21,838 nucleotides of DNA from Leptospira ellisii (lineage in GTDB: Bacteria > Spirochaetota > Leptospiria > Leptospirales > Leptospiraceae), in contig NZ_NPEF01000042.1 in NCBI RefSeq assembly GCF_002811955.1, forward strand, positions 1 through 21,838, given 5' to 3'. Numbering within the stretch: the stretch's first letter is position 1; each line of letters opens with the position of its first letter. A program made the translations under genes and the position numbers. The notes below the pieces were generated by a model. The model saw only the letters and a list, made by a program, of their open reading frames with translations, made no database searches and had not been told where the DNA came from. Below are positions 8,411 through 18,995 of the stretch, piece by piece.

Positions 8411-11400
8411 ATGAATAGTGCGACCGAATCCACCAAAGACACTCTCGAGCTGATACGACCCTATCTTCCTTCCGCCATCGTGCGCAGATTGGCGGATGCG
8501 AACGAATCCAAACTTCAAAGATCCCAATCTTTCGAGGGAGCCGTTCTTTTTTTCGACGTAGTCGGCTTCACACCTACGACCCTCGCTCTCGCCGCCAAAG
8601 GCACGCGGGGAATCGACGTGTTACAAACCGTCCTTTCCAATTATTATACCGCTTTGTTGAAACATCTCAGCCACTGGGGCGGGGCGGTTTACCAATTTGC
8701 GGGGGATTCCGTTCTCGTAAGTTTCGAAAAAAAGGAGAATGAAACCGACGCCGAAGCCGCTCTGCGAGTGGCGAATTGTGCATTAGGAATTTTTAATTCG
8801 ATTTCCGAATTCAGCTCCAACCGTCTTTTGGAGGAGGACGTAAACCTTCCGGCGAGGGTCGGATTGGCCTACGGGGAATTTCAGGAATTCATACTGGGGG
8901 AACCGAACCGGTTTTTGAGAGCGGTCATCGCCGGAACCCCCGTGGACGAATGTATCGCCGCGGAAAAGATGGCTTCCGGCGGGGACATCATCCTCAGTGC
9001 GGGTCTTTGGAATCTTCTACCTTCGGAATCCAGGATGGGGGAGAAGGTCGGAGAAGGTTTTTACCGTCTGAACGACTGCGAGAGGATCGAAAATACGATC
9101 GTCCCTCCTTCCCGGGACCAAGGGGAGAGGATCTCCGCAGAACGTTTTTTCAAACGGTGCAGACGTTTTATCGTGCCGGAATTATATCAAAGAGCGACTA
9201 ACGTTCACCGCGCGTTTTCCGGGGATTATAGGGAAGTCGCGGCCGTATTCGTTCATATAGATTCCCCTTTGGAATCGAATACGGATTCCAAAAACTTCAA
9301 CGATTTTTTCGTATACGTCCAGGAAGCGGCGGCTTCCTTCTCCGGGACGTTCGTTCTCACGGATTTATCCGATAAGGGCGGTTTATTTCTGATTCTTTTC
9401 GGAGTCCCGGCCGCGCTCGAAAACAAGGAAGCGTTAGCCGCTCGTTTCGCGATCCGAGTTTCGGAAGCCGCTTCCAATTTTTCCGCGGCGAAAAATCTAC
9501 AGGTCGGAATTTCGACGGGAATGGCGTACTGCGGGGATTTAGGAGCGCCTTTTCGAAAGGACTTTACCGCGATCGGAGAAATGATGAACATCGCGGCGCG
9601 TCTCGCGACGCTTCCCGGTAGAACGGGAATTCTCATCGATTCGCAGACGAAAACGAAGTTGGGAAAGAATTTTTCCATCCACGAATTGGGTGAAATCGAA
9701 CTCAAAGGTGTTTCCGGGGCGAAGAAGGTTTTCCAACTCGCTTCCGAACAAAAGAACATTCCCGGTCTTTTGATCCAATACCGCGATCCGATGATCGGCA
9801 GGAAGGAAGAGATCGATCGTCTGCATCGAATGCTCGATCGTTCCGTGGAAAAACACGGAGTCGTGTGCAGAATCATCGCCGACGCCGGTTTGGGAAAGTC
9901 CAGACTCACCAATACGTTCATCGATCAGGCGTATGATCGGGACGTTGAAATTCTCATCGGTTATTGTTATCCGTACGAAAAATTCACGCCGTTTTATCCG
10001 TGGAAGGAATTGCTCAGTCTTTTCTTAGGAATTTTCGAGGAGGATTCGGTCGAGGTCCGCGTAGGAAAGGCCGAAAAAGCTCTGGAAGGTCTGCAATCCT
10101 TCGACATCGCTTGGGCCAAGGCGTTGGTCGCGTTGATGGGTGTTCCGGTGGAAGAGGATACGCTCACGAGGGAGATCGATCGTAAACAGAAGAACGAAAG
10201 GTTGTTCGAGATCATCATCTCTTTGCTTGAGGAACGTTCCTCCAAAAAACCTCTGTTGTTGATATTCGAGGACGTCCACTGGATCGACGAACTCTCCAGC
10301 CGACTTCTGGAAAAACTCGCCTCCCGTTTGCCTTCGATGAAATCCATGCTCGTTCTCGTTTCCAGACCCGAAGGTCAATTCGGGGAAGAGGTTGTTTCCG
10401 CCGACGAAGAATTGATCCGGCTTAGGGAATTCAAACCGGAAGAGGCGCGCGATTTTCTCATCCATAAATTTCAAATGGATCGGAATCAGGACGAGTTTAT
10501 GGATCAGATTCTCACGAGATCCAGCGGTAACCCTTTCTTTTTGGAATCCATCGTACACAACCTGATCGAAGAGGGTACGTTAAAGCGACTGGAGGACGGA
10601 ACGTTGTCTCCTGCGGATACTAGCCGCGACATTCAGATTCCCAACACGCTCAACGACGTACTGCTCGCAAGGGTGGATCGTCTTCAGGAACGGGAAAAGA
10701 TCGTATTAAAAACCGCGTCCGTCATCGGCAGATTGATCAACGTGCAGACGCTCAATCACCTTCTTCCCGAAGAGTTCCGTTCCGAAATCCAGAATATTCT
10801 CCAAAGTTTGGAAGGATTGGATCTTACCCCTCTCGAGATCACGGATCCGCTCACGTATATCTTCAAACATATCGTGATCCGCGATATCGTTTACAACACG
10901 CTGCTTCATTCCACGAGGGAGGATCTTCACAGAAGGATCGCCTTCTTCATCGAAAAGGAGAACGAGAACAACGTCACCGAGATGGCGGATATCCTTTCGT
11001 TCCATTATCAACAGTGTTCCGATTTCGAAAAGGCCGCCAAGTATTCCCTGATGGCGGCGCGTAAGGCGAGAAGCATATACGCGAACCGAGATGCGATCTA
11101 TCATTACACCAAAACCTTGGAGTTGATCGCCGAATTCGAAAAGGACAAAAGCGAAACCTATTACGAGATCAAATTGGAACTCGCACACGTGCATCGTCAG
11201 TTAGGACAGTATTCCGTCGCGGAAGTTCTGTTTAAGGAATGTCTGGAGAACAAATCCAATCTGAGTCTGATCCGTTCGTATACGGGATTGGGCCAGGTGT
11301 ATCAGGAGCAGGATGATATCTCCCGCGCGATGGAAACCTTGGAGAAGGCGTTGAAAATCACGGGAATCCGCGCTCCCGGAAGCAGACCCGATACGATTTT

Positions 11401-12616
11401 CAAAATCGTATTACAACTTCCTTTTGTGATCCGGTTTTCGTTGTTGGGGCCTTCCTACACATCGGACAATAAGGCGGAACGACTGCGGCTGCGTTGTCTG
11501 ATTCTGGTCACCTTGGCGAAGATGTATATCATGAAGGACATTAAAAAATTCGGATGGTCGGTGTTCACGCAATACAACGCGACGCAGAGATTCGACGATC
11601 CGGTGCGTCAATCCTTGGCGGAATGCGCCCTCGGTCAGGTTTTCGTGGGGATGAATCTTTTCGGACCTTCGAAACATTTTTTGACCAAAGGAGGAGAACT
11701 TGCGGAAAAGACGGGCGATCCTTATGCGCGTGCAATCAGTCTTTTGGTGCAGGGCGTTTATTATATGATGTTGAACAGGCCCGATCAGGGATTGCCGTAT
11801 CTTCACGATTCGATATCGATCTATCGTCAGGTGGGAGAAAAATGGGATCTACTTTCCGCGCTTTCTTCGGGCGGATTTTTGTATTACTTTCAATCCGATT
11901 TCAGAACCGCTAAAAAATACTTCGATGATATCGGAGAGATCGCGAGCGATTTGGGCGCGCAGCTTCAGCTTCGTTGGACCAGAATCTGGTCCCCTTATTT
12001 CGGTTATCTTTTGGGTGAATTCGATCCGCTCGAATTGGAAAAACGCCTTTTGATCGAGGTCGAACGCGCGTCCTTGGAGAACGACGTCATGAACGAACTT
12101 TCCACGATCAATAAACTTCTTAAACTGGCGATTTTGGAAGGTTGGCCCGAGAAGGCGGCGCATTGGTCTAAACGCAGTTATGCGGGATTCTTAAAATGCG
12201 AAGTCAAATTTCCCCAATTGCAGATAGGCAACGTTTATCTCGCCGAAGCGGCGTTATACGCGCAACGGGCAACGGGCGATAAAAGTCTGGACAAGATCAT
12301 CGACTACGGATTAAAAAACGGGTTGAAACTCGGAAAATCCCTTCCCTATCTTTACGGTCCTGCGTTGGTTCTGAAGGGAAAGTTGCTGTTTCATTCCGGA
12401 AATCGCAAAAAAGCGGAGGCCGTTTTTAAAGAGGCGGAATCCTTTCTTTCCAACACCCAGAACCGCTGGGAATACGCTACCGCGTTGTATGAAATCGGCG
12501 AGTTACTCGAAGACGGAGGGCGTATTTCCGCGGCGGAAAAAATTCTCCGCGAATTGGGGGCCAAAGCGGATCTGAAACGATTGGTGGAAATTTCAATCGC
12601 GGGTCAAACGGCGTAA
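8411..12616 (+). CDS. Soluble adenylyl cyclase-like protein: two class III cyclase domains, P-loop ATPase and TPR region
   Basis: A protein of 1401 residues. Domain C1 (about 40-195) has FFDVVGFT with metal ligand Asp49 and FAGDS with Asp99, but lacks the transition-state Asn/Arg: that stretch reads VDECIAAEK (178-186). Domain C2 (about 270-440) lacks the metal Asp (His282 in FVHID) but keeps DFTAIGEMMNIAAR with Thr386, Asn393 and Arg397. The two halves therefore build one composite active site. Next comes an AAA/STAND ATPase (about 460-760) with a Walker A-like ADAGLGKS (490-497) and Walker B LLLIFEDVHWID (Glu620, Asp621). A long helical TPR-like region follows (about 850-1390). This is the order found in mammalian soluble adenylyl cyclase. 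It probably makes cAMP in the cytoplasm. The start ATG follows AGG at 8402-8404. A 138-bp gap from GMC1 suggests its own promoter. Confidence 0.92.
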   Translation: MNSATESTKDTLELIRPYLPSAIVRRLADANESKLQRSQSFEGAVLFFDVVGFTPTTLALAAKGTRGIDVLQTVLSNYYTALLKHLSHWGGAVYQFAGDSVLVSFEKKENETDAEAALRVANCALGIFNSISEFSSNRLLEEDVNLPARVGLAYGEFQEFILGEPNRFLRAVIAGTPVDECIAAEKMASGGDIILSAGLWNLLPSESRMGEKVGEGFYRLNDCERIENTIVPPSRDQGERISAERFFKRCRRFIVPELYQRATNVHRAFSGDYREVAAVFVHIDSPLESNTDSKNFNDFFVYVQEAAASFSGTFVLTDLSDKGGLFLILFGVPAALENKEALAARFAIRVSEAASNFSAAKNLQVGISTGMAYCGDLGAPFRKDFTAIGEMMNIAARLATLPGRTGILIDSQTKTKLGKNFSIHELGEIELKGVSGAKKVFQLASEQKNIPGLLIQYRDPMIGRKEEIDRLHRMLDRSVEKHGVVCRIIADAGLGKSRLTNTFIDQAYDRDVEILIGYCYPYEKFTPFYPWKELLSLFLGIFEEDSVEVRVGKAEKALEGLQSFDIAWAKALVALMGVPVEEDTLTREIDRKQKNERLFEIIISLLEERSSKKPLLLIFEDVHWIDELSSRLLEKLASRLPSMKSMLVLVSRPEGQFGEEVVSADEELIRLREFKPEEARDFLIHKFQMDRNQDEFMDQILTRSSGNPFFLESIVHNLIEEGTLKRLEDGTLSPADTSRDIQIPNTLNDVLLARVDRLQEREKIVLKTASVIGRLINVQTLNHLLPEEFRSEIQNILQSLEGLDLTPLEITDPLTYIFKHIVIRDIVYNTLLHSTREDLHRRIAFFIEKENENNVTEMADILSFHYQQCSDFEKAAKYSLMAARKARSIYANRDAIYHYTKTLELIAEFEKDKSETYYEIKLELAHVHRQLGQYSVAEVLFKECLENKSNLSLIRSYTGLGQVYQEQDDISRAMETLEKALKITGIRAPGSRPDTIFKIVLQLPFVIRFSLLGPSYTSDNKAERLRLRCLILVTLAKMYIMKDIKKFGWSVFTQYNATQRFDDPVRQSLAECALGQVFVGMNLFGPSKHFLTKGGELAEKTGDPYARAISLLVQGVYYMMLNRPDQGLPYLHDSISIYRQVGEKWDLLSALSSGGFLYYFQSDFRTAKKYFDDIGEIASDLGAQLQLRWTRIWSPYFGYLLGEFDPLELEKRLLIEVERASLENDVMNELSTINKLLKLAILEGWPEKAAHWSKRSYAGFLKCEVKFPQLQIGNVYLAEAALYAQRATGDKSLDKIIDYGLKNGLKLGKSLPYLYGPALVLKGKLLFHSGNRKKAEAVFKEAESFLSNTQNRWEYATALYEIGELLEDGGRISAAEKILRELGAKADLKRLVEISIAGQTA

Positions 12617-12706
12617 GATCGTAAAGAAACGTTTCGGCGGTTTATAAAAACGTTTCGACGCGGCGCTTGGAGGAAAAATTCCGCGGACGGATTCGTCGTT
12701 GCGGAA

Positions 12707-12741
12707 TTTCCGGGTTCGTTTTCTTAAACGAAACCCGGAAA
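12707..12741. terminator. Stem-loop between convergent cyclase and methyltransferase genes
   Basis: The arms TTTCCGGGTTCGTTT (12707-12721) and AAACGAAACCCGGAAA (12726-12741) pair completely apart from one bulged base, with a TCTT loop. GATTTCCG and then a run of five T follow on the plus strand, so it is best read as the terminator of the cyclase message. Because the stem is near-symmetrical it may also stop leftward transcripts of the methyltransferase gene. Further left in the same gap, GAAACGTTTC (from about 12624) and a second AAACGTTTCG form a small direct repeat of unknown meaning. Confidence 0.75.
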
Positions 12742-12753
12742 TGATTTCCGTTT

Positions 12754-13464
12754 TTATTTGGCTTTTTTCCCCGCGAAAAAGGCGATCGCTCCGATCACGT
12801 AGAGTTCGTAGTCCTTGAAATTCTCCTTAAGCGCGGCTTCAAGATCGGGTAACGTGTCCTCCGTGTTGTGAAACACGCCTTTCTTGTTCAGGTTTTTCAT
12901 TCCCCTTCTGGAAAGAAGATGAGTCTGACCGAGATCGTGCAATCCGGTCGCACCGAAAATGACTCCTTCCGGTTTGCGTATCTTCAGAAGATTTTGAAAC
13001 GCGGTGGAGGCCTTTTTGCGGATTGCGCCGGGAACACAGTGAAAAAGAAAACTCATTCCGATCGAATCGAATTTTTCCTTGGTATGGATCGGCTCCAGTA
13101 TATTCGCCCTATAGGCGTTGAGTTGTCCCGCGATTCCGGCGAGTCTTCGTTTGGATTCGATCAAACTGTTCGGATTCAGATCCATCACGGAGATGGTCGG
13201 TTTTTCGACCGGAAATTTCGCCTTCTGCAGAAGATAACCGGTTCCGACTCCGATATCGAGATGGTTTCCGCTCAAATATTTGTTGTATAAATCGACCATG
13301 TTCTGCGGCGGACAACGCCAGAGCCAGCGGCTGATGATGTGTAGTACGATAAGATCGTAGAATCGGAGAAAACTGCTCGTATAGACCTGCTGTCCCGCGA
13401 TAACCTCCTTGCTGTATTGGTTTTCGGATAATCCAAGGTCGATATAGAATTGATCCTGCTGCAT
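12754..13464 (-). CDS. Class I SAM-dependent methyltransferase
   Basis: A protein of 236 residues. Motif I is HLDIGVGTGYLL (residues 68-79), the glycine-rich SAM-binding loop. The acidic residue at the end of strand two is Asp95 in ISVMDLNPNS. A motif IV-like SMSFLFHC region and late strands including VIGAIAFFAGK fit the seven-stranded fold. The N-terminal 60 residues are helical and aromatic (FLRFYDLIVLHIISRWLW), a pattern seen in small-molecule or lipid methyltransferases that touch membranes. The start ATG is preceded by AAGGTAGG on the minus strand. It lies 186 bp after the GMC2 stop on the same strand, behind an A+T-rich palindromic region, so it may have its own promoter. The substrate is unknown; a product of the neighbouring oxidoreductases is possible but is only an inference from position. 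Confidence 0.87.
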   Translation of the reverse strand: MQQDQFYIDLGLSENQYSKEVIAGQQVYTSSFLRFYDLIVLHIISRWLWRCPPQNMVDLYNKYLSGNHLDIGVGTGYLLQKAKFPVEKPTISVMDLNPNSLIESKRRLAGIAGQLNAYRANILEPIHTKEKFDSIGMSFLFHCVPGAIRKKASTAFQNLLKIRKPEGVIFGATGLHDLGQTHLLSRRGMKNLNKKGVFHNTEDTLPDLEAALKENFKDYELYVIGAIAFFAGKKAK

Positions 13465-13524
13465 TTTACCTACCTTTCGAGTCCTTTTTTCTTCCTGGAC
13501 GGGGTTTTATTTTACGGATTTCTT

Positions 13525-13595
13525 AATTGATTTTAATTCAAAACGAAATAAGATTAAGAATTAATAATTCATTATTATTGAATATAATAAAACTC
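13525..13595. promoter_or_regulatory. A+T-rich palindromic region upstream of the methyltransferase
   Basis: This stretch is strikingly A+T-rich compared with its surroundings. It holds two adjoining inverted repeats that share four bases: GAATT-AAT-AATTC (13558-13570) and ATTCA-TTATTAT-TGAAT (13567-13583). It lies 60-130 bp upstream of the methyltransferase ATG and just after the GMC2 stop, the expected place for a promoter and operator. No single -10/-35 pair stands out. Low-complexity A+T sequence makes short palindromes easily, so the operator reading is tentative. Confidence 0.35.
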
Positions 13596-13650
13596 TGTCC
13601 ATTCATTTATGGAATCCGGATCTTGAACGAGGCGAAGCTCCGTTACCTTC

Positions 13651-15222
<1,572 letters not shown>

Positions 15223-15270
15223 TCCTTCCGTATGATAGTTTTTTAATACGTTTTGCGGATCGTATACGAA

Positions 15271-18200
15271 TCAGTAACGGTTCAACGCTTTTAGTATGAG
15301 CGGATATACGTCTTTGGAGGCGTTCTTTCCGAAGATACAATCGATATGTCCGTAACCCGGTATGACGTGCCGCGCATATTGATCCGGATTGAATCGGTTG
15401 ATCAGGGTTTGATACGTTTGTTCCGTGCTTTCCGGAAGATAACACTGGTTTTCCGCTCCGTGGATGAACGTGATCGGCAAATTGAGGCGGTCCATGTGCG
15501 GGACGTAGACGTCCTCCTTTTCGGCGTTCACCACTTTATGCGCGCGGATCATATTGGAAAGGTGCTCGAACGCTTTTATGTTCGAAACGCCGAACATCTC
15601 GCCGAGTCCGTATCGATAGGTTTCCTCGTTTAAATTGTCCAACTTGTAAAGGCTTCCGTAGAGAAAGGTGATCCTTCTGCTTACGGGATTCACATCGTGC
15701 GAGAATAGGGACTGCGGCTGCAGCGCTAAAATGGAATTGAATATCTTATCGAGCCAGTCGTCGTTCTCGTTCGTATAGGCGGTCATGTCCTTGACTCCGA
15801 TCGCATCCAGGAGTTCGGCCGTATGAAGTCCCACCTTTATATCCATGGACGCGGGAACTTCCACGTTAGCCGAAATTTGAGAGAGGACCACCGAACGGAC
15901 TCCTTGTAAACCGGCGAGAAGGGCCATCGTGAAGGTGGTTGCGCCGAAACAGTGGGCCACCACTTGGATCTTATCCGCACCGGTAAGTTCGCGGACTTTG
16001 TTCACCGCGGCCGGATAATCCTTGGTCGCTATCACGTCTCCTGTGTTGGGAAGAGGCGCCGAGGGGAGCGCGATCGAAGTTCTATAATCGAATAGCCATA
16101 TGTCGTATTGATTTTCGAAAAGATATTCGAGAAGATTCGTGTCGACGGTGTCTATGCTGAAGATCAGACTCGACACCCCCAATCCGGGGGATAAAAGCAC
16201 CGGACCTTTGCTGCCGCCTTTGTATCTTAATAAACGAAGCGTCGCGCCGTCCTCCGCGTTGAAGTAGTAGGTGACGGGGGAAGTAACGCGTAACGGGCGT
16301 TTGGTGCGCGGTCTTGCATCCTTATCCCAGGGAACTACCGCGCTCGCGACCCCTCCGTAGACGTCGTAGAGCGCGCCCGAGAAAAAGGCTCCGAACTTCG
16401 CCATCCCTTTGATGGTATCGACCGCCGATTTCGCGTTGATGACTTTCATCGTGGTCATCTGAACTGCAAAATCTTCCGGAAGAATGTGAAGTATTCCCTT
16501 TCCGTAAACCGGAGACGAATCCGTTTCTCCGTCGTAGATCGTGGTATAAAGCGTGCTCGTATCGCGCCATATGTTCAAGAGGCCGTCGTTCTGGATCCAT
16601 TTCTCTCCGACGAAAAGGAATTTTTTTCCTTCCTCGGTTTGAAGGATCATACGATAGATCATGTTTCTGGTTTCGATCCGATCCTCCCTGTTCGTGAACA
16701 GTTGGAATTCCCCGTTCGTAACCGTAAGTATGTCCTTAGAAATAACGGGAGCTTTTACCGTGCCGAATAGAACCGCTTTGTGTTCCGGATTATGAATCAT
16801 CTCCTCCAGATTTTCCCCGCGGATCGTAAGAAGGAATTCCACGGAGGAACCTTCGTCCTTTCCGATCTCGTAACCTCGTTCCGTACTTTCTTTCGAACTC
16901 GTGGAAAAAAATCCTTTCATACATTCCGTGAATTCGATTCCCAACACGTCCGTATCGGAAACATCGGAGTTCTTAGGATGAGAAGGCAGGCTGTAGTCGA
17001 TCTTCAAACCCTTTTGAGCTACCAGTTTCGTACATGCCCGTTCTGAAACGGCGCAGATCGTAAGAAGCGGATTGACTCCGAGAGAACGGGGGATCACGGA
17101 TCCGTCCATAACGTAAAGACCGGAATATACAGATTTTCCGCTTTTACCGGAAAACACCTGACAGTCCTCGTTCACCACTCCCGAGGAAGCGTCCTCACCC
17201 ATGGAGCAACCGCCCAAGGGGTGAACGGAGATCAGATCCTGATCGGTCATTTTATTCCATACGGGATTTTTAATATACATTCCACCCAAAGGAATCGTAG
17301 CCTGCTTGAGAACCTCGCTGATCTTTTGAAAGATCGCCCTCTTGCCCACGTTCGGCCAGGATATGCGTAGGCGATCGTTCTGCAAAAACATGGTTCCGTC
17401 CGCGCCGTCGTGGGCCATGACAAGATAAGTCTGCGTATTCCGTATCGCTCCGCGGTACGGACCCAGTATAAAACTTAAGAATATTCTAATTTTCTGAATT
17501 ATCCAGTTCCAGAGCCCTTTTCTAGTATTCTCGCCGGTAAGTTTGGCGCCGAGCGCGAAAACTGCGGGCAATTGCGGGGAGATTGCGCCGGGAATGGATC
17601 CTTCCTCGATGATCAATCCCTGATCCAGAGGACTTCCTTTGCGGGTGTCTATGACTCCCGTGATACAAGGGCCGACGGGAACTCTTCCTTTCGGATTCCT
17701 TTTGCCGAATCCGATTCCGTTGATCTTTTTGTCTCCATTATAGGAAAAGCCGAGCATATCTCCGTTTCCGCTAAAGCGAACTCCGAGAGAATCGGAAAGT
17801 TCCAAGCCTTGCGCTTTGGAGCGGAGAAGGATCTCGGTGGATCCTAAAGTTCCCGCGGAAAGTACGACCGTTTTCGCACGGATGAACAATTCGTCCTTAC
17901 CGAACTTTTCGCGATCCGTGCCGAGGGGAATAAAATGAACGAGCCAATCGTCCTCCTTTTTTTCGATCGAATTGACTTTGACTTCGGTGAAAATTTCGGC
18001 TCCGAAGTTGGCGGCATCCGGAAGATAATTCATCAGCGTCGTGTTTTTCGACGAGACGTTACACCCCGTCACACAATCTCCGCAGTTGTTACAGGCTTCT
18101 TGGGGGACTCCGACGTGATTTACCTTGGATTCTAAGGTGACGTTGATCGGCGTGCGATAGAATTCCTTGCCGATAAAGGACGCCGAAGTTTTTAGAGCTT

Positions 18201-18684
18201 TATTTTTTTCTAATATTGGATAGGTTTCCGGAAGAACCGCTGGGCGAAGCATTTCCTCCGCCAGGGAATAGTAGGGATCGAATCCGTGTTCCATCGCCTC
18301 TTTACGGATCGTCTGCGGCCAAATCGGATCCTGAAAAACTTCCGGAACGGCCCGTAAGCTGACGTTGGCATTGATAAGCGAAGTGCCGCCCAAACCGCAG
18401 CCGACCAATACGTTGATGTCTTTGTTGAAGTGAAAATCGTAAAGACCGGTTTTGGATCCGATGTGTTTGTCCTCGAAATTCGCCTGAACTTCCTTGATAG
18501 CGTCTATTTCCTTATTCGGAAATTCACCCGGGCGCAATTCTTTGCCTCTTTCCAAGAGACATACTTTCAAACCGGCTCTCGATAAACGCGAGGCAGCGAT
18601 TCCTCCGCCGTAACCGGAGCCGATCACGATCGCGTCGTATTGGCTTTTGATTTTTTCTATGGGTTGGGAAATTTTCTTAATCAA
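15271..18684 (-). CDS. GMC oxidoreductase fused to an alpha/beta hydrolase (GMC3-hydrolase)
   Basis: A protein of 1137 residues from a TTG start; no ATG is available near the first domain. Residues 16-560 form a complete GMC enzyme: IVIGSGYGGG (22-28 glycines), a cysteine cluster at Cys198, Cys201, Cys204 and Cys208, VHPLGGC (His488) and GVNPLLT (Asn538). A hydrophobic segment lies near 388-412. Residues about 575-790 form a beta-rich linker domain starting LGIEFTECMKGF that I cannot name. Residues about 800-1137 are an alpha/beta hydrolase. An oxyanion-type PGLG lies at 833-836 and the nucleophile elbow reads VAHCFGA with Cys912 where Ser is usual. A candidate acid is Glu1078 in HGAENQ, with His1113 in GYGHID. 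It may oxidise a lipid alcohol and cleave an ester or thioester of the same molecule. GMC2 follows after 48 bp. Confidence 0.9.
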   Translation of the reverse strand: MIKKISQPIEKIKSQYDAIVIGSGYGGGIAASRLSRAGLKVCLLERGKELRPGEFPNKEIDAIKEVQANFEDKHIGSKTGLYDFHFNKDINVLVGCGLGGTSLINANVSLRAVPEVFQDPIWPQTIRKEAMEHGFDPYYSLAEEMLRPAVLPETYPILEKNKALKTSASFIGKEFYRTPINVTLESKVNHVGVPQEACNNCGDCVTGCNVSSKNTTLMNYLPDAANFGAEIFTEVKVNSIEKKEDDWLVHFIPLGTDREKFGKDELFIRAKTVVLSAGTLGSTEILLRSKAQGLELSDSLGVRFSGNGDMLGFSYNGDKKINGIGFGKRNPKGRVPVGPCITGVIDTRKGSPLDQGLIIEEGSIPGAISPQLPAVFALGAKLTGENTRKGLWNWIIQKIRIFLSFILGPYRGAIRNTQTYLVMAHDGADGTMFLQNDRLRISWPNVGKRAIFQKISEVLKQATIPLGGMYIKNPVWNKMTDQDLISVHPLGGCSMGEDASSGVVNEDCQVFSGKSGKSVYSGLYVMDGSVIPRSLGVNPLLTICAVSERACTKLVAQKGLKIDYSLPSHPKNSDVSDTDVLGIEFTECMKGFFSTSSKESTERGYEIGKDEGSSVEFLLTIRGENLEEMIHNPEHKAVLFGTVKAPVISKDILTVTNGEFQLFTNREDRIETRNMIYRMILQTEEGKKFLFVGEKWIQNDGLLNIWRDTSTLYTTIYDGETDSSPVYGKGILHILPEDFAVQMTTMKVINAKSAVDTIKGMAKFGAFFSGALYDVYGGVASAVVPWDKDARPRTKRPLRVTSPVTYYFNAEDGATLRLLRYKGGSKGPVLLSPGLGVSSLIFSIDTVDTNLLEYLFENQYDIWLFDYRTSIALPSAPLPNTGDVIATKDYPAAVNKVRELTGADKIQVVAHCFGATTFTMALLAGLQGVRSVVLSQISANVEVPASMDIKVGLHTAELLDAIGVKDMTAYTNENDDWLDKIFNSILALQPQSLFSHDVNPVSRRITFLYGSLYKLDNLNEETYRYGLGEMFGVSNIKAFEHLSNMIRAHKVVNAEKEDVYVPHMDRLNLPITFIHGAENQCYLPESTEQTYQTLINRFNPDQYARHVIPGYGHIDCIFGKNASKDVYPLILKALNRY

Positions 18685-18995
18685 TGTTTTTGCCTGGGTT
18701 AAATTGGCAAAATATTTCCAAAAAAGGAAAATACTGCAAGAAAAATAACGATATTATGACGCAATTTCAGGAATAATTCCCCGATGGGAAACGTTACTTG
18801 AGACTTCGTCTCGACTGAGATTCCGGTAGGAAGCGGCTTCGTTCGGATCTTTGCTTGACGTTCCATCAGGAAATCGTAAAGTAGATTCGTAGTTCGCATA
18901 TGATTGTTTGATTCAAATCTGAAATCCTTACCTGACCGATTTTCCCGATGGGAAAAGGACGGTTCGTAACTTGATAAAACTTCAGAAGGAATCAA
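18685..18995. other. Divergent intergenic region between the GMC-hydrolase fusion and rsgA
   Basis: These 311 bp separate two divergent genes. I see no credible gene: the one long minus-strand frame starts with TTG directly against the rsgA ATG and has no family features. The region carries two related palindromic elements (about 18776-18788 and 18940-18956) and a small hairpin GAGAC-TTC-GTCTC at 18800-18812. The rsgA ribosome site (AGAAGGA) is at its right end. The left end holds the weak start region of the fusion gene. Promoters for both genes must lie here, but I cannot fix their positions. Confidence 0.5.
18776..18956. repeat. Pair of CCCGATGGGA palindromic elements
   Basis: The right copy, TTTTCCC-GAT-GGGAAAA (18940-18956), is a perfect 7-bp inverted repeat. 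The left copy, around 18776-18791, reads TTCCCCGATGGGAAA and has one mismatched arm position. Both are followed, after a few bases, by a similar CGT-T/A-ACTTGA sequence. The shared downstream tail makes this look like a duplicated regulatory site rather than two chance palindromes. It lies between divergent promoters, and the factor that would bind is unknown. Confidence 0.5.

Noticed and set aside
18699..18995. 98-residue minus-strand frame upstream of rsgA
   Set aside because: It starts with TTG abutting the rsgA ATG, runs across the palindromic elements and has no ribosome site. More likely this is the promoter region.
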